From assembly GCA_963556195.1 (NCBI GenBank), contig OY744525.1:77535844-77599843 (forward strand): a DNA stretch of 64,000 nt, given 5' to 3'. Of this stretch, positions 1 to 10,424 are shown one piece after another; position 1 is the stretch's first letter, and the number at the start of each line of letters is the position of its first letter. A program made the translations under genes and the position numbers. This DNA comes from Sepiola atlantica (lineage: Eukaryota > Mollusca > Cephalopoda > Sepiida > Sepiolidae). The notes under the pieces were generated by a model. The model ran no database searches and was not told the DNA's origin. It was given only the letters and a program-made list of their open reading frames with translations.

Positions 1-212
1 AATTGTACATTTGCATATGATAATAGTTAGAACAGTTAAAAATTTTGATAAAATTGTATGTATATGAAATTATATGAAGTCATTGTACTTGTATAGAATA
101 ACAAATTTCTGTTAAGTAACTGAAAGTAATTATATATTATTTCAGAGTCAGAATTTTGTATCTTTGTATTTTCATATGTTCAAATAGGGTAATATGAATT
201 TATATTTTTCAG

Positions 213-502
213 ATGTGTATCCATCACAATATTGCAACCCTCCTCCTTCACATAATGACCAACAGCAGAGAACAGAGATACGGCCTTTGGGTCAAGTTGC
301 CAGCTACCCTAGTGATACCACAATAGTAGCCAGAGGCTTTTACACACCCTATATGAATGAGAACGGTTCTCAAATAGATGCCAAATCTTACTCTGATCAT
401 GACAGTAATAGTCTTCCTGGAAGAAATTTACAATCCAGAAATGTACCTGCTAGCGGAAGTGAAACTTCTATCAACAGACCACTACCTCCGTTACCCCATT
501 AA
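213..502 (+). CDS. Gene A, terminal coding exon of a protocadherin (partial gene)
   Basis: This is the last coding exon of a protocadherin whose other exons lie upstream of the window. The acceptor is TTTTTCAG ending at 212. The first two bases complete an Asp codon begun in the previous exon (phase 1), and the frame runs to TAA at 500-502. At 290 nt it matches the last exons of genes B to E. It encodes only cytoplasmic tail: a DVYPSQYCNPPPS start, a SYPSDTTIVARGF block, YMNEN, and the end RPLPPLPH. RPLPPLP fits a class I SH3 ligand (RxxPxxP), and YMN fits an SH2 pYxN site. These are motif matches, not demonstrated binding. The sequence is closest to gene F and B/D tails (ARGFYTPYMNEN) and less like C/E. 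No AATAAA is obvious just after the stop. Confidence 0.9.
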
Positions 503-1334
503 ACATGTATTTGCACAAAAGATACCATGTAAAATCTATTGTGAAAACATCCTGATTAGCTATAAATATTTTAATTAATGAAAAAAACTTTAAAAATACT
601 ATTCAAAATATACAAAAATATTCAGCAAGTTAGAAACTTAATTATTTGTTTAAAATCGTGTAAATAATGAAATTAATGATTTTTTTTTCAATAGATATCA
701 TGTATATTACTTTATTTAAACTTAATCTATCTGCTTTTTAGTTTTTAAATATTTGCCTCTGTTACCCCATTAAAATGTATTTGAAAACATTATTATGATG
801 ATAATCACAAAACACTTTTACATGTATTCTGTTGATGTATTTTGTGGATGAAATAAGAATTTTGCAGAAAAATATGGAATCTGGATTTTCTCATGATATT
901 GAAATTGTGACAATTTTACTAAGAACATTCAATGTTCATCATTGCATTCTTGAAAGTACATTTCACATATCTTTTGCCTTATTTTTCTCTGTATTGTATT
1001 TTGATAAGCATGTTACAACCATCATCCTTCATAACAATTTATGGCTACTCTAAACTTACGAGTCTCATATTTTATGAATTTTAAATTCCAGTTATTTTTT
1101 TTCTTAAGATTACGATTTTGTTCTTCTTTTATTGATATCTGGTATTGAACTCTTACCTAAGGTGTCTGATTATTATTCAGTATTATTTATCAACAGGAAA
1201 AAACTGACTTGATGATTTAATTTGAGCAAGTAGTATATAAGATATTTTTAAAAAATCAAAAGATGATATTGAGATTCTATTTTAATGTGTACATTTTATC
1301 TCAGTGTAAAATTTAATTTTTAAAAAACAATTTC
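503..1334. other. 3' flank of gene A
   Basis: AT-rich sequence that probably includes the 3' UTR of gene A. A second CTGTTACCCCATTAAA at about 758-772 resembles the end of the coding exon around 488-503, as if a small piece had been copied downstream. I see no gene here. Confidence 0.5.
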
Positions 1335-1341
1335 ATTAAAA

Positions 1342-2160
1342 AGTAGCGGGACCTGTGTCCTGGCATTGCCTAGGAAAATTGATGAAATCAACTCCCCATA
1401 ACTAAAAAGACCAGAAAGACTCTTTTCATCCCAAACTTATGGAATGGGGGAGTACTCACTGACTTGTTTGCATGGCCAGTGTGTGCGTGTGATGTGTATT
1501 GAAGGTGTTTTGTTTTTAATTTACAATTTAACAAAAGAATAAAATGACTGACTTGTTTACGAATGAACCAAAATGCATTAGGGTGAAATTTAATTTTGTA
1601 ATGAAAACAGTTATTTGGTTGGGGGAGATTTGCAATGACTTGTTTTCTTTACTTGACCGCAGTGTGTGCGTGTGCTGGGGTTATTTTTGGAGGGAGGGGG
1701 GTGCTTATAAATATACAAATTAAGAAAAAATTAAAATAGCTGACTTTTTTGCCTGGAGATGGCGTGTGTTGGTGATTGGAGGGGGGGGGGGGTTATAACT
1801 TACAATTTAGAACTGGATCATAACTTGTTGATTAATCAACAGAAGCAAAGTTGGACAAAATAACTTTTGAGCACAAATTCTAAGCCTTTCTCCACAAAAT
1901 AAAACAGTATTCATAAAAAGAAGTATGTGTTTGTATTATTACAAAAAAAAATCACTGAATTTAAAAACAATGAAAAAGAATAGTTAATTGATCAAATGTC
2001 CTATTGCAAATCAGTTTACCTTACGACATAGATCGCATATACCTAAGCAGTATATCAGAAAGATGTTTGTTTCTGTTGTGTGTATCTGAAAAAGTGTTTG
2101 ATGTCACTGTTCGTGCGAGAAATCTCACAACTGTATAAAGATACAGATGTATATTCAAAT
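1342..2160 (+). mobile_element. Dispersed repeat copy with ACTAGC-type head
   Basis: The left end (AGTAGCGGGACCTGTGTCC then TGGCATTGCC) is a diverged version of the ACTAGC...GGCATTGCCC head found at other places in the window. The interior has degenerate copies of a CTGACTTGTTT block followed by GTGTGTGCGTGTG and poly-G (about 1455, 1630 and 1740). A second copy of the interior lies at 33055-33545, sharing the ACTGGATC..AACTT block, the AAAGACTCTTTTCA-like block and a GTCCT.TTGCAAA block. No ORF or terminal repeats were identified, so the class is unknown. Confidence 0.5.
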
Positions 2161-3321
2161 TAAGTTCTCAATGATTTTTATCCAAGAGGCTATCATTACG
2201 CTATTATTTGTTTAGTATTTTAAAATATGTAATTCTATGTTGTTTATATCTTATAAGATAACGTATTTATCATTTCATACAGTTTTTACTTGAAACATTA
2301 AATATGTTCTACCTTTAATGTATGATGATTAAAGGTATGCTCCAATGTTCGAGACGGGGTGTTGGATAATTGAGATTTTGTTATTACATGTATAAAAGGA
2401 TTTTTCAAATTTATTTGAAGAACACTTAACTTTATGGTTGTCTAAAATTATATATGTTTTCATTTATTTATTAATAACATTCCCAATATTGTGTGTCATT
2501 ATTTGTTTATGTTCAGCAATTTTTAGTTGTACCATTGCTTACAAAAAAAAAAGAATGTAAATATTCTTAAATAAACATTTTTGTTTTATTCTGTATTTAC
2601 TATAAATAAAATGGAGATTTGGAAATAGTATTTGTACAGTGTAATAAGTGACCCAATATGAATTTGAACAATCACAAATTTCACTAAATAAAAATGATTG
2701 AGACCAATTTACCAAAGTATCTAAATTTTTGTTTTAATTATATTTAAATATATTTTTTACAGCCAAGTATGCATTTTGCTAAATATTTTAATATTTGCAC
2801 TCATTTGCAATACAGTATTTGTAGCTTGCTTTAATTTTGATCCACCTCTTGCCAGAGTAGATCCTGTCGTTAATTAAAGTAAAATATCTGCCATTACATG
2901 GATAGTCCCAAAAGTAAGACCATGGATTTGCCCATCATATGAATCACCAAAAGAAACTACCAGAAATAATTATCACATCAACAACTGCAGCAGGATTTAC
3001 TTCATTATACCATCAATTTAAAATGTAAGTTGATTTCAAATTGTATTTCGTTTTCTTTTGTTTTTTTTTATTTTTAAATATTTTTCAAAAACTTTTTGAT
3101 AATAACATAGTGTTATTCTTCAGATGCTTTTACCATTACTAGTCAACTTTTAGTCTAGCTCCAGCTGAGGGCTCTTGAAGCTTTATTTAAGCATCTCAAT
3201 TAGGGTTCTTAATTTTATTACATCTGATAATCAAAGGACTCTTCATGCTAAATTTAATGCAATTCCACCTGATATTTTGGAGGTTTAAGTATTTATTATA
3301 GTAGTAGTAGTATAATTGTGA

Positions 3322-3405
3322 TCTGCTATTACACACAACATGCCAAGGATTCTTTATACCAAAGTTAGAGCTATTCTATTCGATAGTTTGGGATCCTGTA
3401 AGTGT
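3322..3405 (+). promoter_or_regulatory. Possible degenerate copy of the array promoter element
   Basis: CTGCTATTACACACAACATG at 3324-3343 resembles the core shared by the five intact genes (CAGCCATTACACACACAACATG-like), and a CCTGTAAGTG donor-like site follows near 3400. It lies upstream of psi1, where a lost promoter would be expected. The match is short and the following TAGGACT block is not preserved, so this is tentative. Confidence 0.3.
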
Positions 3406-5379
3406 TTATTTTGTTTAGTATTTGCAGTAATTGTAATAGTAGCAGAAGCGGTATTATCATTTTACCCCCTCCCCCAATGATGTAACTGGTGTCCCCAGGA
3501 TGGTTGATGCCAACATTTAATGCAATTATGTTGAGTAGCTTTGGAGCCTATTGGATGGCAAATAAAAATACCCAATTATAATATAGATTGAGCTAACTTC
3601 TGCTTTATTTTTACTTTTTGTTATTTTTTATCTGAGTTTTTGATATTTTACTTTTGTTGCTATACATTTTAGACATTAGGCATATCATAATTTGTTGAAA
3701 ATCATGCAAATGTTTCATGTGTTTTAAAGCATTATAAAAGTAACCTTGCCTTTATATTTCCTCTTTTTTTTCAGTTATATGGATGTCAAGTTTTTTAATG
3801 ATTTGTACTTTTTTTTATGTATAATAGCTTTGATGTTTCTGATATTTAATAGTTCCATAGATCTTATTGAGAAAGCAAAAGTATAATTCAGTAAGAATGC
3901 TGTTTATATTGATAAATAAATAAAAAAATATGTTTACTTAGAGAAATGAGTGTAATACAGATATTCCTTATTTCCTCTTTCATGTTATTACTTTTACATT
4001 TACACCATTTAATATTTTATGGGTTTAGAACCTGCTAAATGAAACTTATTAGGTCATACTCCAATTGTTATAAATTATTTTTGTCGCCATTATTTTATAA
4101 TTAAACTAGATTGTTGCAGCAAGTATTATTGCCTGAATTAAAATATGTTTTCTTTTTAATACATTCAAATAAACTTTTAATAAATATTTAAATAATTTAT
4201 AAATTTAAATAATCAATTCAGTTACTGCGTATTTGTTTATAGCTACAAAAACGAAACATTAACTGCTGTATCTGTTGGTAAAAATAATTGATATTATATT
4301 ATGTTTTTCAAACAATTACTATTACTATTAGCTAAAAAGCTATATTAACATGTTTTTTTTCTTTAAAAGCCTGAAATAAAACACAATATAACCTAACTTT
4401 AAGTTAATCGTAAATAATAGAAAATATATTGCAAACTAGGTTTACTTGGGTTAATTACTTTCTAAGCACACTCATACAGGTTAACCATCCCCCTTAAAAA
4501 ATGCCACATATGAAATTGTTAATAAAATTCACAATCCCTTTTATAATTCACCATATTAGGTACAAATAAACTTCACTCTATGCCTGACTTGTCCACCAAG
4601 TTTCAGTCATGAATGTCTAACAGTCTTTGTTTTGTCATTATTCATTGATATTTGATATTACCCTCCCACCTCTGTAAAGAAAAAAAAATTCAATTTTAAA
4701 TTATGAAAGAAGAAAAAAAAAGAAAATTTCTTTTTCGCTTTGTTTTTGACACATGAAAAATAGAATATCACTTTTAATGTTGAAAGAAAAATGTAACATG
4801 CTTTTCATCTTTCATACATGATAATGGGATATTTTCAATGCTATGGAAAAAAACAGATTTTTTTTTAAAATTTAGACACACAATGAGTATTATACAAGAA
4901 GATTATTTTTGAAAAATTAATATACAGTGAAATTGAAACCATTTCTTTTCTTCTTTTAAACATTTATAAAAACTTATAAAAAATCTTAAATCGTGAAAAT
5001 GTTAAGAAATTATCAACAAAATAAATTAAATTAAATAAATTAAAACAATGACATCGTTACTATAACAACCACTAAAGAATAAAAAACAAAATGTTAATAT
5101 AGTAATTACTTTTATCTGCCAATAAATATTTTATATTAACTTAGTTGTATGTGGAAGTTTCCATCAAATTTAACTTCTACTATAGATGAGATCACATGTT
5201 AATAACAAATATTGTGATATAATTTTGTTTTCTGTTACAATCACATTATTATGTTGATTAAAAAGTAAATATTATGTTTACTTTTCTTTTTGCATAAAAT
5301 AAACAATTTTTTTGTTTATTATTATTTTTTTATGTAATGAAAAAGGTATATACATAATTTTAAAATCTGTTACATTTAG

Positions 5380-5399
5380 AGTTATCTCCCTTGCATTGT
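5380..5399 (-). repeat. AAGGGAGATAACT repeat motif
   Basis: AGTTATCTCCCTTGCATTGT is the exact reverse complement of ACAATGCAAGGGAGATAACT at 26683-26702, and the match extends a few bases further. Related cores lie near 19055, 47064 and 61367. It is probably the core of an interspersed repeat. Confidence 0.5.
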
Positions 5400-6039
5400 A
5401 AATTTCTGTTTTAGGTTATTTTTTTATTTCTTAAATAATTCGCAAATGAATCTGCATAAATACTATTCAGTTTACACAATTAATTTGAAGACTTTGGCTA
5501 ATTTATGAAATTTACAACCAAACATTTAATTTGATACAATTGGATAAACTGTTTTCATTCCTCTGTTCATATTTTGAGTATATCTCATACTAGCTGGAGT
5601 ACTTGTCCCTGTACAGCTTCATAATACTGAGATACCCTTGAACCATTTAATAGGTGCAATGGGGTTCAGGCACTAAAATTCTATAAAGGAATAATGAATT
5701 TATTGGCTTAAAGTTTTTAATCTATAAATTGAAATTTACTTATTTTTTTTTAATCTGTAGAATTCTAAAATTTTTCTGGAGTTTAAATTTTAGTAAAATT
5801 AGAAATAAAAACTGTTTTTGCTGTCTATGAAAAGGTGTATTTTTTAATTTTTTTTATTTTTCATTCTGTCATATTGCAAACATTTATATTAGTATCTTAA
5901 TTACGTTTTTTTTAATCTAGATATATAAAACAGTATTGTGTCTTTATCCATGTAGTAGATATTGATTGTAATTATAAAGTGAATGGAAACATTTATATAG
6001 AAATTCTTTCAGTAAAAGATGTAATCTAATTATTTTTTC

Positions 6040-7058
6040 AGATTTAAATTACAATGAATAACATCAAACCTTGATTCATATGAAAATGCAAACATTTAAA
6101 CTGAAGAAATGTTAATTCAAGGATGCATTACTGCTTATTCATGGATGTCACATACTATGTGAAAGAAATCAAGATTCCAAATGTAACATTTAAATCTATA
6201 TACTGCCCAACCACTGGATGCTGGATTCATTAATACTGACAATATAGAATGTTTTATAATTCTTTAAATTCCTGTAAAAAAACACAATTTTTTAAAGTTA
6301 ATTGAAATCAAAATTATTAAAAATGTAGATAACAATCCAAATATGAATTTCCAGATTAACAAACTAATATAAATAGTTTAGAAATTGATGCTGGGAGAAA
6401 AAAGATTTTCATTCAGATTTTTCAAGAAGACACATTGGAATTAAGTTTCTTTTAATTCTCAGTTTAAAAAAAAAAAGATACAGAACCTTTAACATTATTT
6501 GCTCCTGTTAGTATTTGGTCAAATATCGCAAATACTGTATGACTTGGAGAAATAACTGAATAGAAAACTGAAAGTTGTGTATCAAATTAAAGTAAATGCA
6601 AAAGTGATTAAGTTGAGAGATCAAAATGCCTATATGATGGTTACTGATAAGGATGCTGATAAAGATGGAGATGTTACTTGGAAAGAAACCAGTGGACAGA
6701 GAGAGTGAAGATCACCATGACATTAGGATCAGTTGTGAGGATAAACGAAATCCTCCTCTCAAAAGTGAAAGCAGATTTTCAGTTCAAGTGATGGATGTAA
6801 ATGATGAATAGTCACAATTTCTCTTCCTACAAGTGATTCAGTTAGTATCAGAAAAAGCAGTCAACCACCAACACCTAGAATGCAAACCTATCCTTTCTAA
6901 AGTGCTTAACAAATGATTTTTTGGTCTGATGTTCCTACAACTGATGCTGGTACAAGAAGAAAACATCAAAAGTCAACAATCACTTTGACTGCTATACCAT
7001 CTGTACTCAACAAATTAAAGTATAACAATTATATCTAGCTTCAGCTTCTGTATTACTG
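6040..7058 (+). pseudogene. psi1: degenerate type II protocadherin large exon
   Basis: The remains of a large coding exon resembling C and E. Collinear matches, all broken by stops and frameshifts, include the leader and start region (about 6050-6130), CACATACTATGTGAAAGAAA for the mature N-terminus, a CTGCCCAACCACTGGATGC block of EC1, an EC1-EC2 linker relic near 6325, and EC2 near 6470-6600. A stretch at about 6684-6812 is almost identical to C/E EC4 (KPVDRESEDHHDIR..CEDK..), although both flanks are badly decayed. The tail is present twice: a well-preserved copy at about 6818-6912 and a decayed copy at about 6915-7055. EC5, EC6 and the membrane helix are missing. A donor-like CTGGTAAGTTT marks the end of the relic. 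It cannot encode a functional receptor. Confidence 0.85.
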
Positions 7059-7214
7059 GTAAGTTTACTCTTATGTATAATTCATTAAATTTTTTATTGA
7101 AAATAACAGATCATCCAAATATAATACATGCACACACACGCAAACACACAGTTATCTGTGCCCTTCACATTCCTCTATTTCAGAAAGAGATCAGTCCCAG
7201 ATCACAAATAATAT

Positions 7215-7377
7215 GCATGTAACAGGGTATCAATTTCTCAAGTTATACCACAGTTGTGAGTAGAAACTTCAACATACACTTATAACAAAAGTAATAACCT
7301 TTCTGGTAGACATTTAAGACCTATACTTGCCAGTCCCAACCAAACTTCCACGAATAGTCCACTGCTTGAACTCAGTA
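7215..7377 (+). pseudogene. psi1: degenerate terminal exon
   Basis: Decayed copy of the last coding exon. It aligns in order with the SYPSDTTIVARGF block (TATACCACAGTTGTGAGTAG), then TCTGGTAGACATTTA (SGRHL), then the RPLPPVP end (about 7350-7375). Frameshifts and stops are present, and no second coding exon was found between it and the large-exon relic. Confidence 0.65.
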
Positions 7378-7972
7378 AAATATGTCTTTAGAGGTAATAG
7401 ACTTAAACTAATACAATTATAAAAATTTTATTGTACCATTTTCAATTTCTCCTGTTGTTCAATATTTGGAAATCAGCAAAAGTATTTTATTTTAAACAAT
7501 TTATAAAAGTTATTTACAGTTTTATTTAAATATGCTAAATGCATTATAAATTTATTGTATTTTTATGTTCATTAATACATTTAAAATACAAGAAAAATTG
7601 TTCATTATTGTAACAAAATAATTAGTTAATTTTAATAAAAACGTAATGTTTTTCCTTTAATTAATTCTAACAATGACAGCAAAAAGATTTTACTTATAGC
7701 CTTAATAGAAAAATAAAGCAGTATAGAATGGCAATTAGCAGTTAACTTCACTTAAATATATCCATCTCTACATGAAAAACCAGCCATACGAAAAGATAAA
7801 AAAAACAAGATCTGTATTTGTGTTATTACAAAACATTTTAATATATTTTATTTTTAAATAATAAAAATGTTTGTTAATATGTTGATAGTTAAATATATAA
7901 AGAAATATATTGAAAACAATACATCGTTAGAATATTTTTCGATTTTGCTCACTACTAATGTCTAAGTGGTGT

Positions 7973-8146
7973 CAGCCATTACACACTCAACACACACAGT
8001 AGGACTGCTGGCTTCACTCTCACATTAAGCACACAAAAGAGACACTCATGGATGTTGTAGCCTAATAGTAGCTGTGAATTAGCTTTTTTATATTTTAAGC
8101 TTACTGTTTATTTTATGTAACATTCTATTTCGATTTTTCTTGAAAG
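7973..8146 (+). promoter_or_regulatory. Gene B promoter element and leader exon
   Basis: CAGCCATTACACACTCAACA, then AGTAGGACTGCTGGCTTCAC, then TTAAGCACACAAAAGAGAC form gene B's version of an element found 1.5-7 kb upstream of the large exon of all five genes. A donor (TTGAAAG|GTAAGT) follows at 8147, so the stretch up to 8146 probably holds a noncoding first exon spliced to the acceptor ending at 10419. A short upstream ORF (ATGGATGTTGTAGCCTAA) is present. The transcription start is unknown. Confidence 0.6.
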
Positions 8147-9726
8147 GTAAGTTTATTTTAAATTCTTCATCTTATTTATATTTTTCATTAACTAAAGCCT
8201 GTAAAAAATATTTGTAAAATCGGTCACTGGACAGACGCCATTGTTATTATTAATGAAAATGTTACTTGTAATTTCTTTGTTTGGTTTACACCTTTTTTCT
8301 TTTCTTTTAATGTTAGAATCTCGGAGTTCTCTTTTACATTTAATCAAATTACTATCATGTTGTTTGGCTGATTATTATAAAAATTATATTTCATTTTATC
8401 TGATTATTTTTTATTCGTATTTAAATAATATAGAAATTCTAGTTTGTAGCTTTGTTACTATACTTACATTACATGTGCAAATTGTGAATAACTAATTGTG
8501 GATTTAGATCAATAATTTACTATGATACAATCAATTGATAAAATAGTAAATAAAAATGTTTTAACTCTACATGAAAATATTTTCTATTTGAATGTATTTA
8601 AAGTATAATTACTTTATTATATATATTATTCATGTAAATTTGAAAACATGTAATTTTTATGTTTAGTAGTGACAAATAATTTTTACTATATATAATTGAA
8701 CTTTATTGTTTATCTTAAGTTAAAAGGATACAGGAATAATATTTCTATATTATAGTTGATACAACTTTATATCTTCATCAAATATGATCAAATCCTTTTC
8801 AAGTTAAGTTTGAGAATAACTTGTCAGGTACAAAATGTAATGAGCATTTTTTTAATGTTGCCATTAATAGATAACATTTCTTTCAAAGATAATTTTTTTC
8901 TACATTTTCCAAATTATGTGTATAAATATACATTATTTACTATATGTAATGTATTTTTTAATTAAGATTTTAATTTAATTTTAAACCGTTGAAAACTTTT
9001 CCTATTTTCCTATATGAAAGAATAACACCTGGAACCGAACGTGTTTGTTTGTTGGGCCGTGTTAGTAAATTACTCTCATTCAAGTTTTTCTGATAATCAT
9101 TGTTCTGAATTTTTCCCCACTCTAAATTTTCAAATCATTTTGTAATTGTTTGAAGAGTTAATGGAGAAAATAAATTTAGACAAAATTATTTAACATGGAA
9201 TGCTGGCTTGTAAATAAAAAACATATAAATAAATAAAAAACTGTTTGAATTTATATTCTTCCTCATTTTGTTTATCTGAAAGCAATTTCATGGAGTGCTT
9301 GCAAAATGTGATATATTTATAAGTTTAAGGGATCATAATTATTATATAAGACAATAAAAACTTTAAAATCTTTAAATTGAAAAAGAAAATTACTACTTAA
9401 TCTTTATTAGCTTTTGTTAAGAGTCATAACTTTATGACATATTTTCACTCCAATTAAAAAAATTTTAAAGCGAAATGCTTTCATTTTTTTTACTCAAAAA
9501 TAATATAGGTTATCTTTGAAATAACCAGAAAACAATTATCATTTTATGATTCATTATTATTACTATGTATTTCTTCACATTTTAAATTGCTCAGAAAGCA
9601 AATAGCATATAAAATACATGTTTACTTAAGCAAATATTTATATGAATTAAATACAGATTCTAGAAGAAAGGAAGAAAAAAATTTCCCTAAAACATGGCTA
9701 CTGTTTCAATATATGGGTTGTTATCT

Positions 9727-9728
9727 CA

Positions 9729-9772
<44 letters not shown>
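9727..9772. repeat. (CT)n(AT)n microsatellite
   Basis: A run of CT dinucleotides followed by about 15 AT dinucleotides, adjoining the inverted repeat at 9816. Confidence 0.9.
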
Positions 9773-9775
<3 letters not shown>

Positions 9776-9815
9776 GGGTCGTTCATTTCAAAGCATTGCT
9801 GGGTCAGTATTATAA

Positions 9816-10084
9816 AATTGAAAATAGAAGCCTTTATCAATGCAAGATTAATTTTTTTTTTTTTTACTTTAATCTTATTAATTTCTGAATAAAATTCCAT
9901 CATCAGAGTTGACCAGTATTGTGTCATTTAAAAAAAAAAAATTTTTCCATCAAAAAAAAAAAAAAAAATGACACAATACTGGTCAACTCTGATGATGGAA
10001 TTTTATGCTGAAATTAATAAGATTAAAGTAAAAAAAAATAATAATGAATTAATCTTGCATTGATAAAGGCTTCTATTTTCAATT
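9816..10084. repeat. Near-perfect inverted repeat, arms about 115 bp
   Basis: The left arm (9816-9929, starting AATTGAAAATAGAAGCC) is repeated in reverse complement at 9966-10084, ending GGCTTCTATTTTCAATT. The spacer is about 36 bp and A/T-rich. Differences are mainly in poly-A/T length and a few bases. It folds into one long hairpin in intron 1 of gene B. No transposase or target duplication was recognised, so it may be a foldback element or a local inverted duplication. Confidence 0.85.
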
Positions 10085-10424
10085 GTGTTAGTGTGAGAGA
10101 GAAAGAGGGACAAATAGAAAAAAATATGGTTGTGTTTTCAAAGTTGCTAAACAGGTAAATTCACAGCCTTAATGCTGTTATTTAATTTCCATTCCATCCC
10201 ATCCCATTTTATGTTTTGTAATAACTTTCAACAAGTTTATTAATCAAATTTGTTGGATAATTAAAAATTAACCGCTCTCATTAGGTCTAAATATATTATA
10301 TTGAATGACACACCAATTGGAGAACATTATTTTCCTAATGTTTATTTTTTAATATTTTTTAGATGTAGATAGACATGCATTTGAAAGTATTCATAATATG
10401 ATTTTCATTTCATTTTCAGATACA

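Larger units (their letters stand above)
2161..6039. other. AT-rich spacer between gene A and psi1
   Basis: About 3.9 kb of AT-rich DNA with no convincing coding region. It holds a possible degenerate protocadherin promoter copy near 3322 and an AGTTATCTCCCTTGCATTGT motif at 5380-5399. Otherwise I see nothing specific. Confidence 0.5.
8147..10419 (+). other. Gene B intron 1
   Basis: AT-rich intron between the leader donor and the TTTCATTTTCAG acceptor. Open frames such as that at 8241-8495 are hydrophobic, AT-driven and unsupported. It contains a CT/AT microsatellite and a large inverted repeat, listed separately. Confidence 0.5.

Noticed and set aside
8241..8495. 84-codon hydrophobic ORF just after the gene B leader
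   Set aside because: Lies inside intron 1 past a good GTAAGT donor, AT-driven composition, no counterpart in the other genes.
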